A stretch of DNA of 64,000 bases from assembly GCA_028023455.1 (NCBI GenBank), contig JAQFVV010012495.1, positions 2,947,711 through 3,011,710 on the forward strand. Direction: 5' to 3'. Numbering within the stretch: position 1 is the first letter of the stretch; every line of letters begins with the position of its first letter. Position numbers and translations under genes: made by a program. This DNA comes from Epiperipatus broadwayi. Taxonomy: Eukaryota; Onychophora; Udeonychophora; Euonychophora; Peripatidae. The notes below the pieces were generated by a model that was given only the letters and a program-made list of their open reading frames with translations, made no database searches and was not told the DNA's origin. Shown here piece after piece: positions 12,575 to 24,293 of this stretch.

Positions 12575-12633
12575 CTAGACTGTTTTTTATGGATTCATTT
12601 ATTTTAGGTTTTGTAATTTCCTTGCTACTGGAT
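12575..12633 (-). CDS. Internal exon (most 3' exon seen) of the same unrecognised gene
   Basis: A 59-nt exon on the minus strand with acceptor TATTTTTATTTTTCAG|A and donor CTAG|GTAAATA. Its first base completes the GT left over by the exon at 22814-23552 (GT+A = Val). The frame then reads SSSKEITKPKINESIKNSL and ends with one spare base, so the phase is preserved. The Ser/Lys/Glu-rich composition continues that of the larger exon. The intron between them is about 10.2 kb. I could not find the next exon toward position 1: a possible zinc-ribbon-like frame near 9.1 kb does not fit the required phase. A 76-bp near-perfect hairpin (12297-12462) sits 113 bp into the downstream intron. Confidence 0.6.
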
Positions 12634-13121
12634 CTGAAAAATAAAAATACAATTAGTTCACTTGTATTAGAATATGTTTATCAGAGTTGATGCTACTAGT
12701 TTGCTAACTAGCTATCTGGACATAGACCACGGTAAGAATAATAATATTGATCTTTAAAGGCCATAGTTTTATCCAAATTACCTGTTTATACTAAAAACAA
12801 TCTAAGATTGATTATTATATATTTTTATGATTAAAGTAATTCTAGCAGTTTCACGTTTTGAGCTTATTTTATTCTTTATGAAATCAAGTCCGCAAATTCT
12901 TTGGAGCAGGGTGGGATAACTGATCTGAATTAGAATCAAAATACTCTAGTGCTAGATCTGGCAATTATATGTAAAATACATATTAATAATATTTTTTGTC
13001 TCTATATGCAAAATAGATATGAGATTTTTTTTAAAAGCAAGTTTTAAAAAATATTTGAAAAACAGAATTAAAATGATTTTTATAAACCAAATTAAAAATG
13101 AATTAAAACACTTAACAATAA

Positions 13122-13340
13122 ATTATAGAGAATTTGAACACAGACTTTCAAGCTCCATTCAGTTATGCAATCCATCTTATATAACCCAGACACATGACAA
13201 CATACATGCAAAAAAACAAATGATCTCCAATGATGTGAACCAACTGATGAGTGCTGATTCTCCATGAAATACATAGTTGGAGATGAAGTGAATAGCTAAA
13301 GAGAGCTTGAAAATTTGTGTTCTAATCCCCCATAATTACA
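13122..13340. repeat. Terminal-inverted-repeat element, family 1, copy 2
   Basis: It starts GAATTTGAACACAGACTTTC and AAGCTCC and ends with the inverted counterpart GAGCTTGAAAATTTGTGTTC. Internally it has the family word CCAACTGATGAGTGCTGATT. It is shorter than the copies at 2.7 and 37.0 kb, so internally deleted. Confidence 0.6.
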
Positions 13341-14190
13341 TCTAAAGTTCAGTATATACATTATACTGGTATTCAAATATTAACAATAAATTATAAAAGC
13401 ATGGCTCAGATTAAATAGAGATGTTTTAAAATTGTGGAATAAAATGAGATAAAAATATGACCTTACAAGAGCTGAATATACATCATTAGTGTTGTACATC
13501 ATTGGTGTGCAACCTTGTGTCCCCTCCAAGAGTAGCATAAAAATTGCTGGGGTCATGAAATTTTTTTAAGAAATTCTCTTATGTTTTGGATAATGATAAG
13601 TTTTTTTGAAAGAATTTAATTTTTAGAAATAAAAATTACATGAAAATATAATTTTTTCATAAGTAAATGTTTTGTTTCAAAAATTTCATTTAAGACATTA
13701 CACGCTTAAATATTAATTAAAACAATTGTTTTATTAATTTATTATGAATATCCTTATATACTCATATCTATAATTTAAGGATGATGAAAGCAAATAATGG
13801 GTTGTATCAAATTTTTATTCAAGTAAGAGGTCATATGTGTAAAAAGATTGCACATCACTATATATCAACCATATTTATAAAATAGTTTGTTATAACTTTT
13901 GTAATGAGACTCATAAATTTGAATCATAAGATAAAAGGGTGACACACTGTAAATTAACAGCAATTTTTTCCTATTATATAGTTCATAATGCATGATGTGA
14001 GGTCCAGTATCATTTATATATATGTATATCTCGCCTACTAACAACTGGTGTCTGAGATGACAGAAACATGTTAAAGTCATCCTCATATCAATTTGTTGTC
14101 AGAGGGAGAAAATGTAAAGAAGTCACTTTTTGAAAAACTTTATTGGTGTGATTTAAAGAAATTAGATTGAGTTATGGATACACAAATGAT
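13341..14190. other. AT-rich intronic stretch
   Basis: No supported gene. A short block ending ATATGTATATCTCGCC near 14030 is unremarkable. Confidence 0.45.
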
Positions 14191-14199
14191 TAGGCAGGA

Positions 14200-14243
14200 T
14201 TATTATTATATATATATGTGTGTGTGTGTGTGTGGATTATTAT

Positions 14244-14287
<44 letters not shown>
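14200..14287. repeat. TA/TG compound microsatellite, itself duplicated
   Basis: The word GGATTATTATTATATATATA followed by a (TG)n run occurs twice back to back, with (TG)9 or so in the first copy and a longer run in the second. This is a replication-slippage duplication. Confidence 0.85.
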
Positions 14288-14290
<3 letters not shown>

Positions 14291-14580
14291 GGAAGCAAAA
14301 TTTTATGAAAGTCATGAAGGAGGGAAGACAAAAAGTCATCATGGATTAAAAATAATAAAAGTATCCAACAACTCTATGGTAAAATGAAGCATAGGTAAGA
14401 CACATTATACATGTTAAATTAAAGGAACTAAGGGCTAGAAATTAAGTTATGAGGGTATTTAAGTAATAAGGCAGTTAATATAGACCATTTCTTTATTGGG
14501 GAGAGGGCAATTTGCCATTATATAAAAAGTACAAATTGTTTTTTAGTAAAGATAAATATAGTAAGAGTAAAATTACCTAA

Positions 14581-17160
14581 ATGGATAGCAGTACAAAGAA
14601 GGAGGTACTTGGGGAAATGAGTGAAGGGGAAATAAAAGGTAGGCAGGGAGAGTTACAGAGAGAGGTCAAGGGGAAAAGAAAGATGCTCAGGAAAAAAATA
14701 AGGAAAGGTAGTAGTATTACAGAGGAGGAGATGGAAAAAGAGCCCATGTAAAATCAAATGTATTTTGAGGAGTCATTTAGGATGATGCAAGAACCAGAGC
14801 CAAGAAAGGAAATGAACATAGACATGCAGATATTGTTGGCCATGTTACAGGAGTTAAAGGGTAGAAACCAAAAAATAAAGGAAAAGATGGAAGAAGCAGA
14901 GATTAGGGACTGACAAAGGGAAGAGGAGAAAGAAAAGAAAAGGAAAGAGAAATAAATAAAAAAGGAAAGAAAGAGAGAGGGTCTTAGAAGAAAAAATGGA
15001 AAGGTTAAGGAGGGACTGCTGAAAAAGTTATGAAGTGGTGAATGTTAAATTTGCATGGCTGTTGGAGGAGCATAGAAAGGAAACTATCGAGACTGTACAC
15101 ACATTAGAAGGGGACATTGTATTGGGTAGAGATAAGTTGGCCAACCAAGAGATATTCTTCCAAGGAGTCATATCATGTGTCCACAGTGGTTTGGAAAAAG
15201 GAAGAAAGTGCTGGGAAGGACAGGAGAACACCATTAAGGAACTGAGATAGTCATATGAAGAGATGCAGGAACAATTCTGAGGTAAAATAACTTCTCCCAA
15301 GGCAATAGGATAGCTGCAAACAAGAAAGCCAAGATAATTAAAGACCTCCAGGGGCTAAAGAAAAAATGTTGAAGATAAAAAAAAAGTAATGGGGAAATAC
15401 CAAAAGCTAGATCAGAAAAGAACCAAGGAAGGGAGATTCGAACTCAGACAAATAATTGACCCAGTGTGTGTTGAGGGAGATATTGGGGATGCACCAGTGA
15501 GTTTTAGGGACAATGATGGTGAACCAGGAAATGCCAGGAAGAGTCTTGCAATCATAGAAGATGGCTGAATGACTGGTCTAGAGAAACTATGCTCAAATCA
15601 AGAAGTCAAGGCTGGGGGTTTAAATAGTGCAGAATATCCAGAGTTTATCTGAATATTCTGATGCATATGGATAAATTCATTCAGGTCAAATATTTTAAAA
15701 GGGATATTGGTGAAGACTCCAAAGTTGACATTGAGAGCCTACAAGAATTGTTTAAATTTCAGAAGATACCAGCAGTAGATCGAGTTGCTCTCACCATATA
15801 TTATTTAAAGGGATATGGCAGATCTTGGTGGGACTTCTGTGATTACAAACCCCAAAATTTGAACAGTATTCAGCATCTCTTCTGAAGACATTCTGGAGTG
15901 AGGAGCATCAAGATGCCATCTTCCATGCCATTCTTAGAGAGTCATATGGATCCATAACTAAAGAAACCCATACCCAGTTTAGGCAAGAGGTTCATCTGTC
16001 GTTACTAACAGTATTTCTCTTCAATGGATATGCAGTTGATATGAACCAGACAACAAAATATGCCACCCCAGGTATAGCAGCTGTTGGTGGGTTGCCAAAT
16101 TAGAATGATAGATATGGTCAGGTTCCTCACAACTATTGATTACACATCCATATACAAAGAACCCCCTGAAAAAGTATGTAAGCTAGGTCAAGAAAGGTTT
16201 GAGATGTTGACTGCAAAAAACTATTCACCAAGAAGCTTCCAGAATCAGCAACAAGAGAAGCATACTAGGGTTAAAAGACCATATCAAGCACACTTATTAT
16301 ATGAACATTGGAAACAAGCAGATTCATAGCCTAATCCAGTAACTCATATGATGGTGAACATGAAAGTTAAGGCAGGTGTTCAGATTGGCTTACACTCTAC
16401 AATCAGTCTTAAGGTAGGAAAATTAGAGGTCACTGCATCGGTTGATATGAATAGACAAGTATTTATCACTTCAAAGAGATGTATCTCCATACTGGAAGGG
16501 CAGGGACTGTTGCTGCCTAAATCTCCAATGGATATTACCCTGATGACAATGACTGATGGCAGGCAAATGAAGCTAGAAGACTACAAAATTTATTTGGACT
16601 TGTAATGGAGTCAAGCTCTCTAGATCATTCATTTCTGATTATAAAGGAACTAATTCAAGATGGAGTCATCAGTCCCAATTTTTAGAGCCAACATGGGTGA
16701 CAGATTGATTATAGGAGGGGAGGAGAGAAAAAGTTAGGAGAACCAAGCACTCTCACCATAGAGGAAAAAGAGGAAGAGTTAGATATTACATCAGGTGGAA
16801 AATACCCAAAAAAATAAAAGAAAAAGAGATGGAGATCACATATCTTTCAAATCCTTAACTACCTGTAGTTGGGGATCACATGGCAGAACAATAAGCATAT
16901 TAGGGATTACTACAGGGTCTTCCCAGAGCCCAAACAGGTATGCATGATGAGACCAGAAATGGGGAGAAATAGGACTGTGGCCAGAAGATGAGGATGATCT
17001 TTTAGGCCCTGAATTTAATTCAGGACTTTATTGGAACTTCCAGCCAAAAGAATTTCCCAAGGTTCAGAATACATATATCAGTGAGGAAGATGAAGAGAAA
17101 AGTGATTTCTTGTTAAGCAGGGAAATACCTCTCAAAGGCAGTGAGTATGCCTGAAGCTTA
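14581..17160 (+). pseudogene. Ty3/gypsy-like gag-protease relic
   Basis: A 2.6-kb plus-strand stretch of purine-rich, clearly coding-derived sequence, broken by many stops and frameshifts. From 14581 it reads as a Lys/Glu-rich coiled-coil (MDSSTKKEVLGEMSEGE, later MMQEPEPRKEMN, LKGRNQKIKEKMEEAE). From 15661 comes a Gag capsid-like segment with the words VDRVALTIYYLKGYGRSWWD. After 16348 there is a protease-like segment, VGKLEVTASVDMNRQVFITS, in the position of the retropepsin signature (ALVDTGAS..FIS). There the Asp-Thr-Gly triad is altered to Asp-Met-Asn, so it is inactive. No reverse transcriptase or integrase is visible downstream, and no LTRs were found. It lies in a host-gene intron in the sense opposite to the gene. 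Dead copy; family assignment from domain order. Confidence 0.65.
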
Positions 17161-17185
17161 GAGTGCTGGCCAGCTCACCTGATGG

Positions 17186-17188
<3 letters not shown>

Positions 17189-17224
<36 letters not shown>
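17189..17224. repeat. (AT)n microsatellite
   Basis: Uninterrupted AT dinucleotide run of about 17 units directly after the gypsy-like relic. Confidence 0.95.
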
Positions 17225-17227
<3 letters not shown>

Positions 17228-19768
17228 TGTGATATGATGAATATAAACTCTGAATACTGAAATCTGTGCAAGATTCATTTATCACTATTTAATCTTGTAA
17301 TATGTTATTAATAATTTACTTAATTTTGATTTATTTGGAGCATTGGACACATTGAATTAGGGATGTGATTATGAAGGGTCAAGAAACTTAAGGTAAGATT
17401 ATAAATTAAATTTAAATTCCATAGGCCAAAAATTGATTTATGATTGCTTATTCTACATTGTAAGTAAATTCTTTTTTTTTAATTTCTTGTTTTGTTTTCT
17501 CCATGATTTCAGTGATATGAAACAGTATGATTTATGTATCATACAGGTTTATCTACTGTGTTCCATAGTAGTATATTTTCTAAATTTAAGCCCATACAAG
17601 TCCATGTATATTAGTTAAATTAATTTTAAAATACTATGTAATAAGCTCTATTAATGAGTATGTCCATGTATTTATCATGCGTACATTAGTTAATAATATC
17701 TGTATGCATATAGTATAAACACATACACAGTTCTAATTTTAAATTAATAAATTAAAGTAAGTTGTATTAAACATCGTTCTATGTGTAGAAGCGCACCCAT
17801 GTATATATGTGAATGAAACTGTAATATGATAAATGTTATGAACATTACAACTCTTCTAAATTATCTCATTTTAAGTTATTATAAACTTAGTTTATAAATT
17901 TGCTTGTATTTGCATATAAAATCTTAAATCTATTGGTGACAGTATTACACATATAATGGGATGTTTACAGAACTTAAATCTAATTTGTTTCTTGGAAATC
18001 ATTCTGACTCATACCTGGGAACCAAGAGAATAAATTTTTAAAATAAATTTAAAAACAAATTAAGGACAAAGATAAAATTACTGGACCAGCACTATCTGTC
18101 AATTACTCAGCTGGAGCTTTTGTCTTTACTAAGAGTTAATAAAGCAATGTTAAAATTAAAATTTAAGATTTAAAATTGTAAACCAAGTTATGGCTTGTGC
18201 AGGGGGGGGAGAGAGAAGTTGATATAAAAAAACCAGTTTTCATTACTAAAGGTTAACTCTCTAATATTAAGAAAGTATTGCAGCCAGAGGCTATGCCCAA
18301 ATTTACCATGAGGACCAGCAACTAGAAGGCTTGTCATGGCCTTCTTTTTCATGGGGAGACAGGTCTATGGAAATGAAAGGAATCAAAAGCAGCAGCCTAC
18401 TGAGAAGTTACCAAGAATGAAGCAGCCCATCAGTGAATGTTGGTGCCTATGCCGTGCAAACCATCTCAACAAGAAGATGATCGGTAACTAAATCTTCCAC
18501 AGAGCACTTAAATTATTCTAATAAATCTTATAAGCTAGCTATATTTATTATAAATGTGCACAAAATATTAATTTAAATTACTCTTAATAACTAAACTCTG
18601 TAATAACTCATAAGTTAATTAAATATCTAAATGTAATTTTATTTCCTAATAATAATATTGTAAAATCTTTCCTAATTAAAAATTAAAGTAATGATATTCT
18701 ATTGAATATAATAACTGTCTTCAGTTATTATCCTTAATATATTCAATCTGTGGATATGCTTTCATTATTTTGTTATTTAATATTTCAGTAATTATACTAT
18801 GCCAACCTTCAGAGGAGAGAATACTAATATTATAACAGTAGAGAGACAATTATTTATGCTCTCATATAATTCATATATTGCTCTTTAGCACACATACCAG
18901 TCCCTGTTCTGGAAATCTATTTTATATGTTAATTAAGCTATTATGTTTGCTTAATATTATTAGGTTTGCATATATTAATATTAGTTAAATAGACATAAGG
19001 GTGATGTTAGAAAGCATATTATAAGTAAATAATTAATCCTCCTTAAGATACGGTATAAAATATACAGATAATTCTATAAACTAGATTATTTTAAGTACTC
19101 TTTTCTTAGCATAAGTTTATAAATGCTATTTTATGAACTGGCGAGAAGTAGTTTTTCTGATTGAAACTGCAGATTAGCGCATAGTAATTTTAATAATTAT
19201 TATTATAGTTAGTGTTGCAAATGTGTCTTTAGGAAGCACATTTGTAAATTATGTCTTAGAACTAGAACACAAGAGTCCAGATGGTTTATTAGCTGTTCTG
19301 ATCATGCAAACTAAGTTTCATTGTATTAAAATAGCAAGTTGTACAGTCCATGGGAACTGATTACCAGATAGTGAATCCCATGTTAACAACAAATTTGAGG
19401 TGCATTGCTTCTATTAGTTATTGTAGCACCATAGTATCGGAGGTTGTGCTACCAATCTCCAGTTCATTCCTCCCACATATTAATCAGTTCAGCATTGATC
19501 TGAAACCCTTATCTAGTTGTATATGAATAAATTCTGTATAGAGAGCATATTATAGCTCATATGTATTGATAATATAATTCTTTGTGTTATTATGATCTCT
19601 CTTGTATGCTTAACCTTAACAAACTTTGACAGGACATAGCATAAGTCAGGCATATTTAAGACATAGATAGTTAAATTAATAAGGTTATTAATAATTGTAA
19701 TTGATAAATTTTATAAAGTGCAAATAAAGATGAGATCTAGTGCCCCACCTACTCATCATTATATACCT
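17225..19768. other. Intronic stretch without recognised features
   Basis: Mostly AT-rich. A more GC-balanced patch at about 18280-18490 (GGACCAGCAACTAGAAGGCT to TCTCAACAAGAAGATGATCG) looks like a repeat body, but I see no second copy in the window and no tRNA boxes. A similar patch at 19430-19520 is also unidentified. Confidence 0.4.
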
Positions 19769-19880
19769 GTGAGTATAACCTCATGCACTATTGCTATATT
19801 ATTACTTGATTTCTTTAAATAAATGTGAGTATAACCTCATGCACTATTGCTATATTATTACTTGATTTCTTTAAATAAAT
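19769..19880. repeat. Perfect 56-bp tandem duplication
   Basis: Two identical 56-base units, 19769-19824 and 19825-19880, each starting GTGAGTATAACCTCATGCAC and ending TTTCTTTAAATAAAT. No differences, so this is very recent or polymorphic. Confidence 0.97.
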
Positions 19881-20324
19881 ATATATTACATAAAATGTAT
19901 TTGTGTTCAGTGTCTTATTCAAGCTCACTTCTATTCAACCAAATTCTTTCTAAATTTATCATGTTTAGTTTAAGTTTGAATATACTCATTTGTCTAACAG
20001 CCATGTGTGTGGATTGATTAATTTATATGAGATATTGTAATTCCCGAGTCTCATGTTCTACTCTTTGCTACTGCTGGCACATGAATAAAGTAATTCTTAA
20101 TGTGGCTTCATATATGTCATACATAGGTAATAAAATAGTTTACTTCCTGTTATATATAAATAAACACAAAAACTTAAAAGTGAAGTTTAAAAGAGAAGTT
20201 ATAAATAAATATAATAATAAGCTGAACATTTTCAAGGATCCATGCCTCATAATCATAGCTTTCTTAAAAATATATAATATAGACAAAGATATTTAAATTA
20301 GCACGTGTTACGTGGACCATTTCT

Positions 20325-20560
20325 TCACGATATATCAAAGCAAGTGTCTTTTCTATTTATAGCATTAATATTTCTATTAATGTAGAATGCTTCTTTTATT
20401 TTCCTCTTATGATCATTTGATTCAGTGCATATAATTACAGGATTGGCAGGAGTAAAATTGGGTCCAAATTTCATGGAATGCTTTAAAAATACAGAAGATA
20501 TATTGTTTCTTCTGAGCTCTATTGTAAGTGTACACATGTTGAGCAAGTCTAGTAAATCAA
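20325..20560 (-). pseudogene. Penelope-like element fragment: GIY-YIG endonuclease C-terminus
   Basis: The minus strand reads KHSMKFGPNFTPANPVIICT, then SNDHKRKIKEAFYINRNINA and INRKD. This is the pattern found after the catalytic GIY-YIG core in Penelope-like retroelements: a His-rich block, then RKIKEAxxI, then xxxLNRDxG. The GIY-YIG core itself and the RT are missing. It is an isolated 3' scrap of a PLE in the host-gene intron. Compare the homologous block RKIKEAILIRKIKPKFNRDS in the PLE at 60.3 kb. Confidence 0.6.
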
Positions 20561-20975
20561 GGAGTGTTGGTGAAGTAACTGAGGCATAATCTGAGATCTC
20601 AACCCCTCATCTAGTTCAGCATTGGGATAATTTTCCAAAAACTCTGGATTTTGTTGCGTGAATCTCAAATATGACCATTACAATATATAAATAAACTTGG
20701 ATAAAGATGTAAGCTCCAATTAAAATGCTCTAAACCTTCATTATTCAATCATCATACCATACAAAAGATTAACCAATCACTTTGCAGAATGTCTACATCT
20801 CAAAATAACATTTTTTATTAGCTTTCCAAAGTGCTGCCAGTTGAGAGCGTAAATAAAGTAAGAATAAAAAATGCTTATTAAAGTGTAACACTATGTTTTT
20901 TAATCACTTTACTTTAATATGGACAAACATCAAACAAGGGCAGTCATAAACTCATTTTCTTAATTGAACCTTGAG

Positions 20976-21126
20976 TAATTAGATAGAGAAAGGCTTTATT
21001 TTTTTTTTCACATGCTCTTTTAATGTTTGAGAGATCCTTCTGTAGTCAAAAACTACATCGTTTGGCTATTATGTAAAGATTTAAGGTGCATGTGAAAAAA
21101 GGTTAAAGCCTTTCTTTGTCTAATTA
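20976..21126. repeat. MITE-like element with about 25-bp terminal inverted repeats
   Basis: The ends read TAATTAGATAGAGAAAGGCT at the left and the near reverse complement AGCCTTTCTTTGTCTAATTA at the right. Inner CACATG.../GCATGTG blocks also pair. The total is about 151 bp. The outermost TA fits a TA target duplication (Tc1/mariner type). The words ACCTTGAGTAAT occur just outside the left end and again about 40 bp right of the right end. Confidence 0.65.
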
Positions 21127-21381
21127 CATACTTCCTATGTGCTTCATAAATTATCAAAATGTTAAACCTTGAGTAATAAATCAAACATCTAAATATGTAA
21201 TCAAAGAAATAATTGCATTAATATAAATAAACTTGTAGTTGCAAACTTCACTTGCAATATATAAAGCATTCGTTGTTTGATTACCCAATATTCTCTGCAA
21301 TACATATATATTTTGAAAACAACCCATCTCATTAGCAGTTTAAAATAATAACAATCATCCAGTAAGTCGTTAGCATTACTA

Positions 21382-21415
<34 letters not shown>

Positions 21416-22813
21416 ATAAATAATATATATGTGTAAATAATAAATACACATAGATAATCAAAAAGCTAGAGAATCGGTGGCTAGCTATTCTTTATTAATA
21501 TTCATTGACAAATGAATGCAATATTTTATAGTTTCAGAAAATTGGTTATTTCCATTTAATTTATATATATATATATAAATTATTACTCTAATTACATGGA
21601 CTGCTACTGGTGAGATTCTTAAAATGTATTCATAATACAAAATGATTGATCTGTTTCTGTATAGAGTATGACGACTGGACAATAAATGCTTAAAGCAAGT
21701 TATTAGATTTTACATCTAGATAATATTATTTACCATACTTCTTAGAGCAATTAGTTATTTAATTACATTATTAGATATTTAACATATTTTTCAGAAGTTT
21801 AATTAAATAAATGAATTTTACTATTTTTATTTGTAATAGAATGCTATAAGACGAGAGTAGCAAAGAGTATTGATACTTTATCAAGTTGCTGGACTTAATA
21901 TTAGGGTATTATATAATAACAATCATTGCTATATTAATATGAATGATTGGCCATATGATGAAAAACAATATAGCAAAATATATACATACTACAGAGTGAT
22001 TATGGTCAGGTATGTAAAAATTAAACAACATATATATATATAATGTTCGAAATTAATTCAAAAACATCTGTTAATAATAATAATTGGCATGCCCCCTAGT
22101 TAAAGCATAAGTCAATAAGTTTTAACTATAAAAGATTATCCATCTTTTATTGTATCTAATTTATATAGAGAGAGGAATGATTTTTTAAATCAATGAAAAA
22201 TATATCATCAATCAATTGTAAATTTATTGAATTTTTTTTATTTAGCCGAGAACAGGTTTCTAACTTTTTTAAACGTTATCAAACAATTAAATGTCATGTT
22301 AACTTATTACAGTGCAAATAATATATGTAAAGGTCTGAAATTAATAGTGATAATTTGTATATCCTCTAGCCACAACCTAAGATAATAGGTTTTAGCAATA
22401 CAAGATCGGTAATCTTTTTATCAGACCACACTAACCTGTTTAGATGAGTGTTTTACACAGTCTTTTATAAATATAAATAAGGTGCGATAAAAATGATGGT
22501 GCCTTTATCACTAAAATTTATTAGCTTATGCTTATGAGCAATAACAAACAATAGGTTTTTGTGATAAAAAAAATTAACACCTTTTATTATGAGTGGCTAT
22601 AGAGCTTACCAATTATTATTTTTATTAACAACTGCTTTTGAGATGTAATCTATAACATTTCATTTCTATATAAACAATTATTGCCAAATCTAAAGATAAT
22701 CCAATCATTAAATAATTCTGCCTTTTGTTTTACTAATAATATAGCTAACATTAGAGTGGCAGTTCTCAATATTATTGTTATTCTTGTTCTTGTTATATAA
22801 AATATATACTCAC
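21127..22813. other. AT-rich intronic stretch with microsatellites
   Basis: (TA)n/(TG)n runs at about 21382-21416, (TA)n at about 21563-21577 and 22029-22042. No supported gene. Confidence 0.5.
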
Positions 22814-23552
22814 ACATTATCATTGTCTTCACTTTCTTTACTGCTACTTTCTTCATCATTTTCATTTTTGTTTCCATTACTTGAATCTTCTGACTCTTCA
22901 TCACTAATTTGGTCACTATAACGTCTAATTGTGGATTCATCTAGGATATCCATTCCTTGTTTTAGTTGACCCTGGTCATCATAAGGAGATTCTACAACAT
23001 TTTTAGGGTCTAGAATATTATCATATGTTTCATCTGAATTAATCCCATCTTGACTAATTTCTCTTCTAAAGCCATAAGGAGGAGCTTCTGGGGCTTCATC
23101 TTGAAATTGAGTTAAGCCAGAATTTGGCATTGAATATCCTTTTTTGACTTCTTCATATGGGATATTGTAAACTGGTAAATGATTCTGCATTAAAAATTTT
23201 GTTAGTAAGGCTGGTGGTGGTTTCCGTGTGGTCGGATGACTATCTGAGCGATTTCTAAACATAATTGGTTCAGCGATTTCTTTTTGACCTTTTAATTGAT
23301 TTTCGAGATTTTGTTTAGAAAATTTTGAAGTTTCTTGCGATTCCTTTGAAGTGCTTTTTTCTGAAGTCGTTCTTACTGAATCTAACGATTTTTTCAATTT
23401 GGAAGGCAATCTATCAGAATCATAATAGTCCCTATCATTTTTATACCTACTGTTAAAAAGACTAATTTTTAAAGGATTGTAATTATTAAAGGTTTCACTA
23501 CTTTTGTGATAATCTTCTTCACTTTCAGATGGATTACTGGCTGACTTGGAAT
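22814..23552 (-). CDS. Large internal exon of an unrecognised Ser/Glu/Asp-rich protein
   Basis: A 739-nt exon open throughout in one frame (about 245 codons). It is bounded by a strong acceptor (ATTCATTTTCAG|AT) and a strong donor (AATGT|GTGAGTAT). The product is low in hydrophobic residues, with Ser/Thr/Lys-rich N-terminal parts, a short Pro patch (RKPPPALL), a more ordered middle (LPVYNIPYEEVKKGY, APPYGFRRE) and a highly acidic C-terminal run (DEESEDSSNG, ESEDNDNV). No signal peptide, membrane segment or known domain is visible. Many Ser in acidic context resemble casein-kinase-2 sites, which hints at a phosphoprotein or disordered scaffold; this is inference only. It begins with two bases of a split codon and ends with two bases of a split codon, matching the exons at 37495-37552 and 12575-12633. 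In DNA this AT-rich, an open frame this long with composition unlike the surroundings is good evidence of coding. Only 228 bp upstream of its acceptor lies a large PLE palindrome. Confidence 0.8.
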
Positions 23553-24293
23553 CTGAAAATGAATAATAAAATTAATGTTTATTGTTAAATTATTTCATAA
23601 TTAATAAAGGTATGCAGAATTACAATTAATATTCAAACTTTATAATGTATACCAACTAAGTTAATATTTTATTCAACAAAAACTTATTCAGAAATCAGTA
23701 TTTTCTATATGGGTGCATGTTTGTGCATAAATATTAGTTATGACAGGTATACCAAGCACACACACACATAGATATATAAATTATTATTTTTGGGGTTAAA
23801 CCATGTGTTATTTTCCATTACATACTGATAATTTGATGAACTAGCACCCGCCATTGTCAAGGTTAACTTTTGGAAAAAAAATTGTTAGATCTCAAACAGT
23901 AACATGACTGAGTGTGGATGAGAAATGAGATTCAACTTGAAGTAGTTCGACATTTCAAAATATGAGCTCATTAAAATGTTTATTTCTCTCAGCTTTTCAC
24001 CTATTAATTTTAAGTTAATATTAGAAGACAGAGATAAAATGAGAGGTTTCCATATAGCTGGAATATGTTATGCTTTGTCAGCTCTATTTAAACCAGTAGG
24101 TCTCATTACTATTTCAATTGACTCTCTCTCATGGGTCTTAAATCACACCTTTCCAAATTAGCAAGTATTTTTGCATTGTCAAAATCAGGTTTGTGACCAT
24201 TTCTAAAAAATGGCAAGTAAAAACTGATGTCTTAATTTTCTGATTAAAAGCATTTATATGTTCCTTAATTCTGACATTTACTCATCTATTAGA

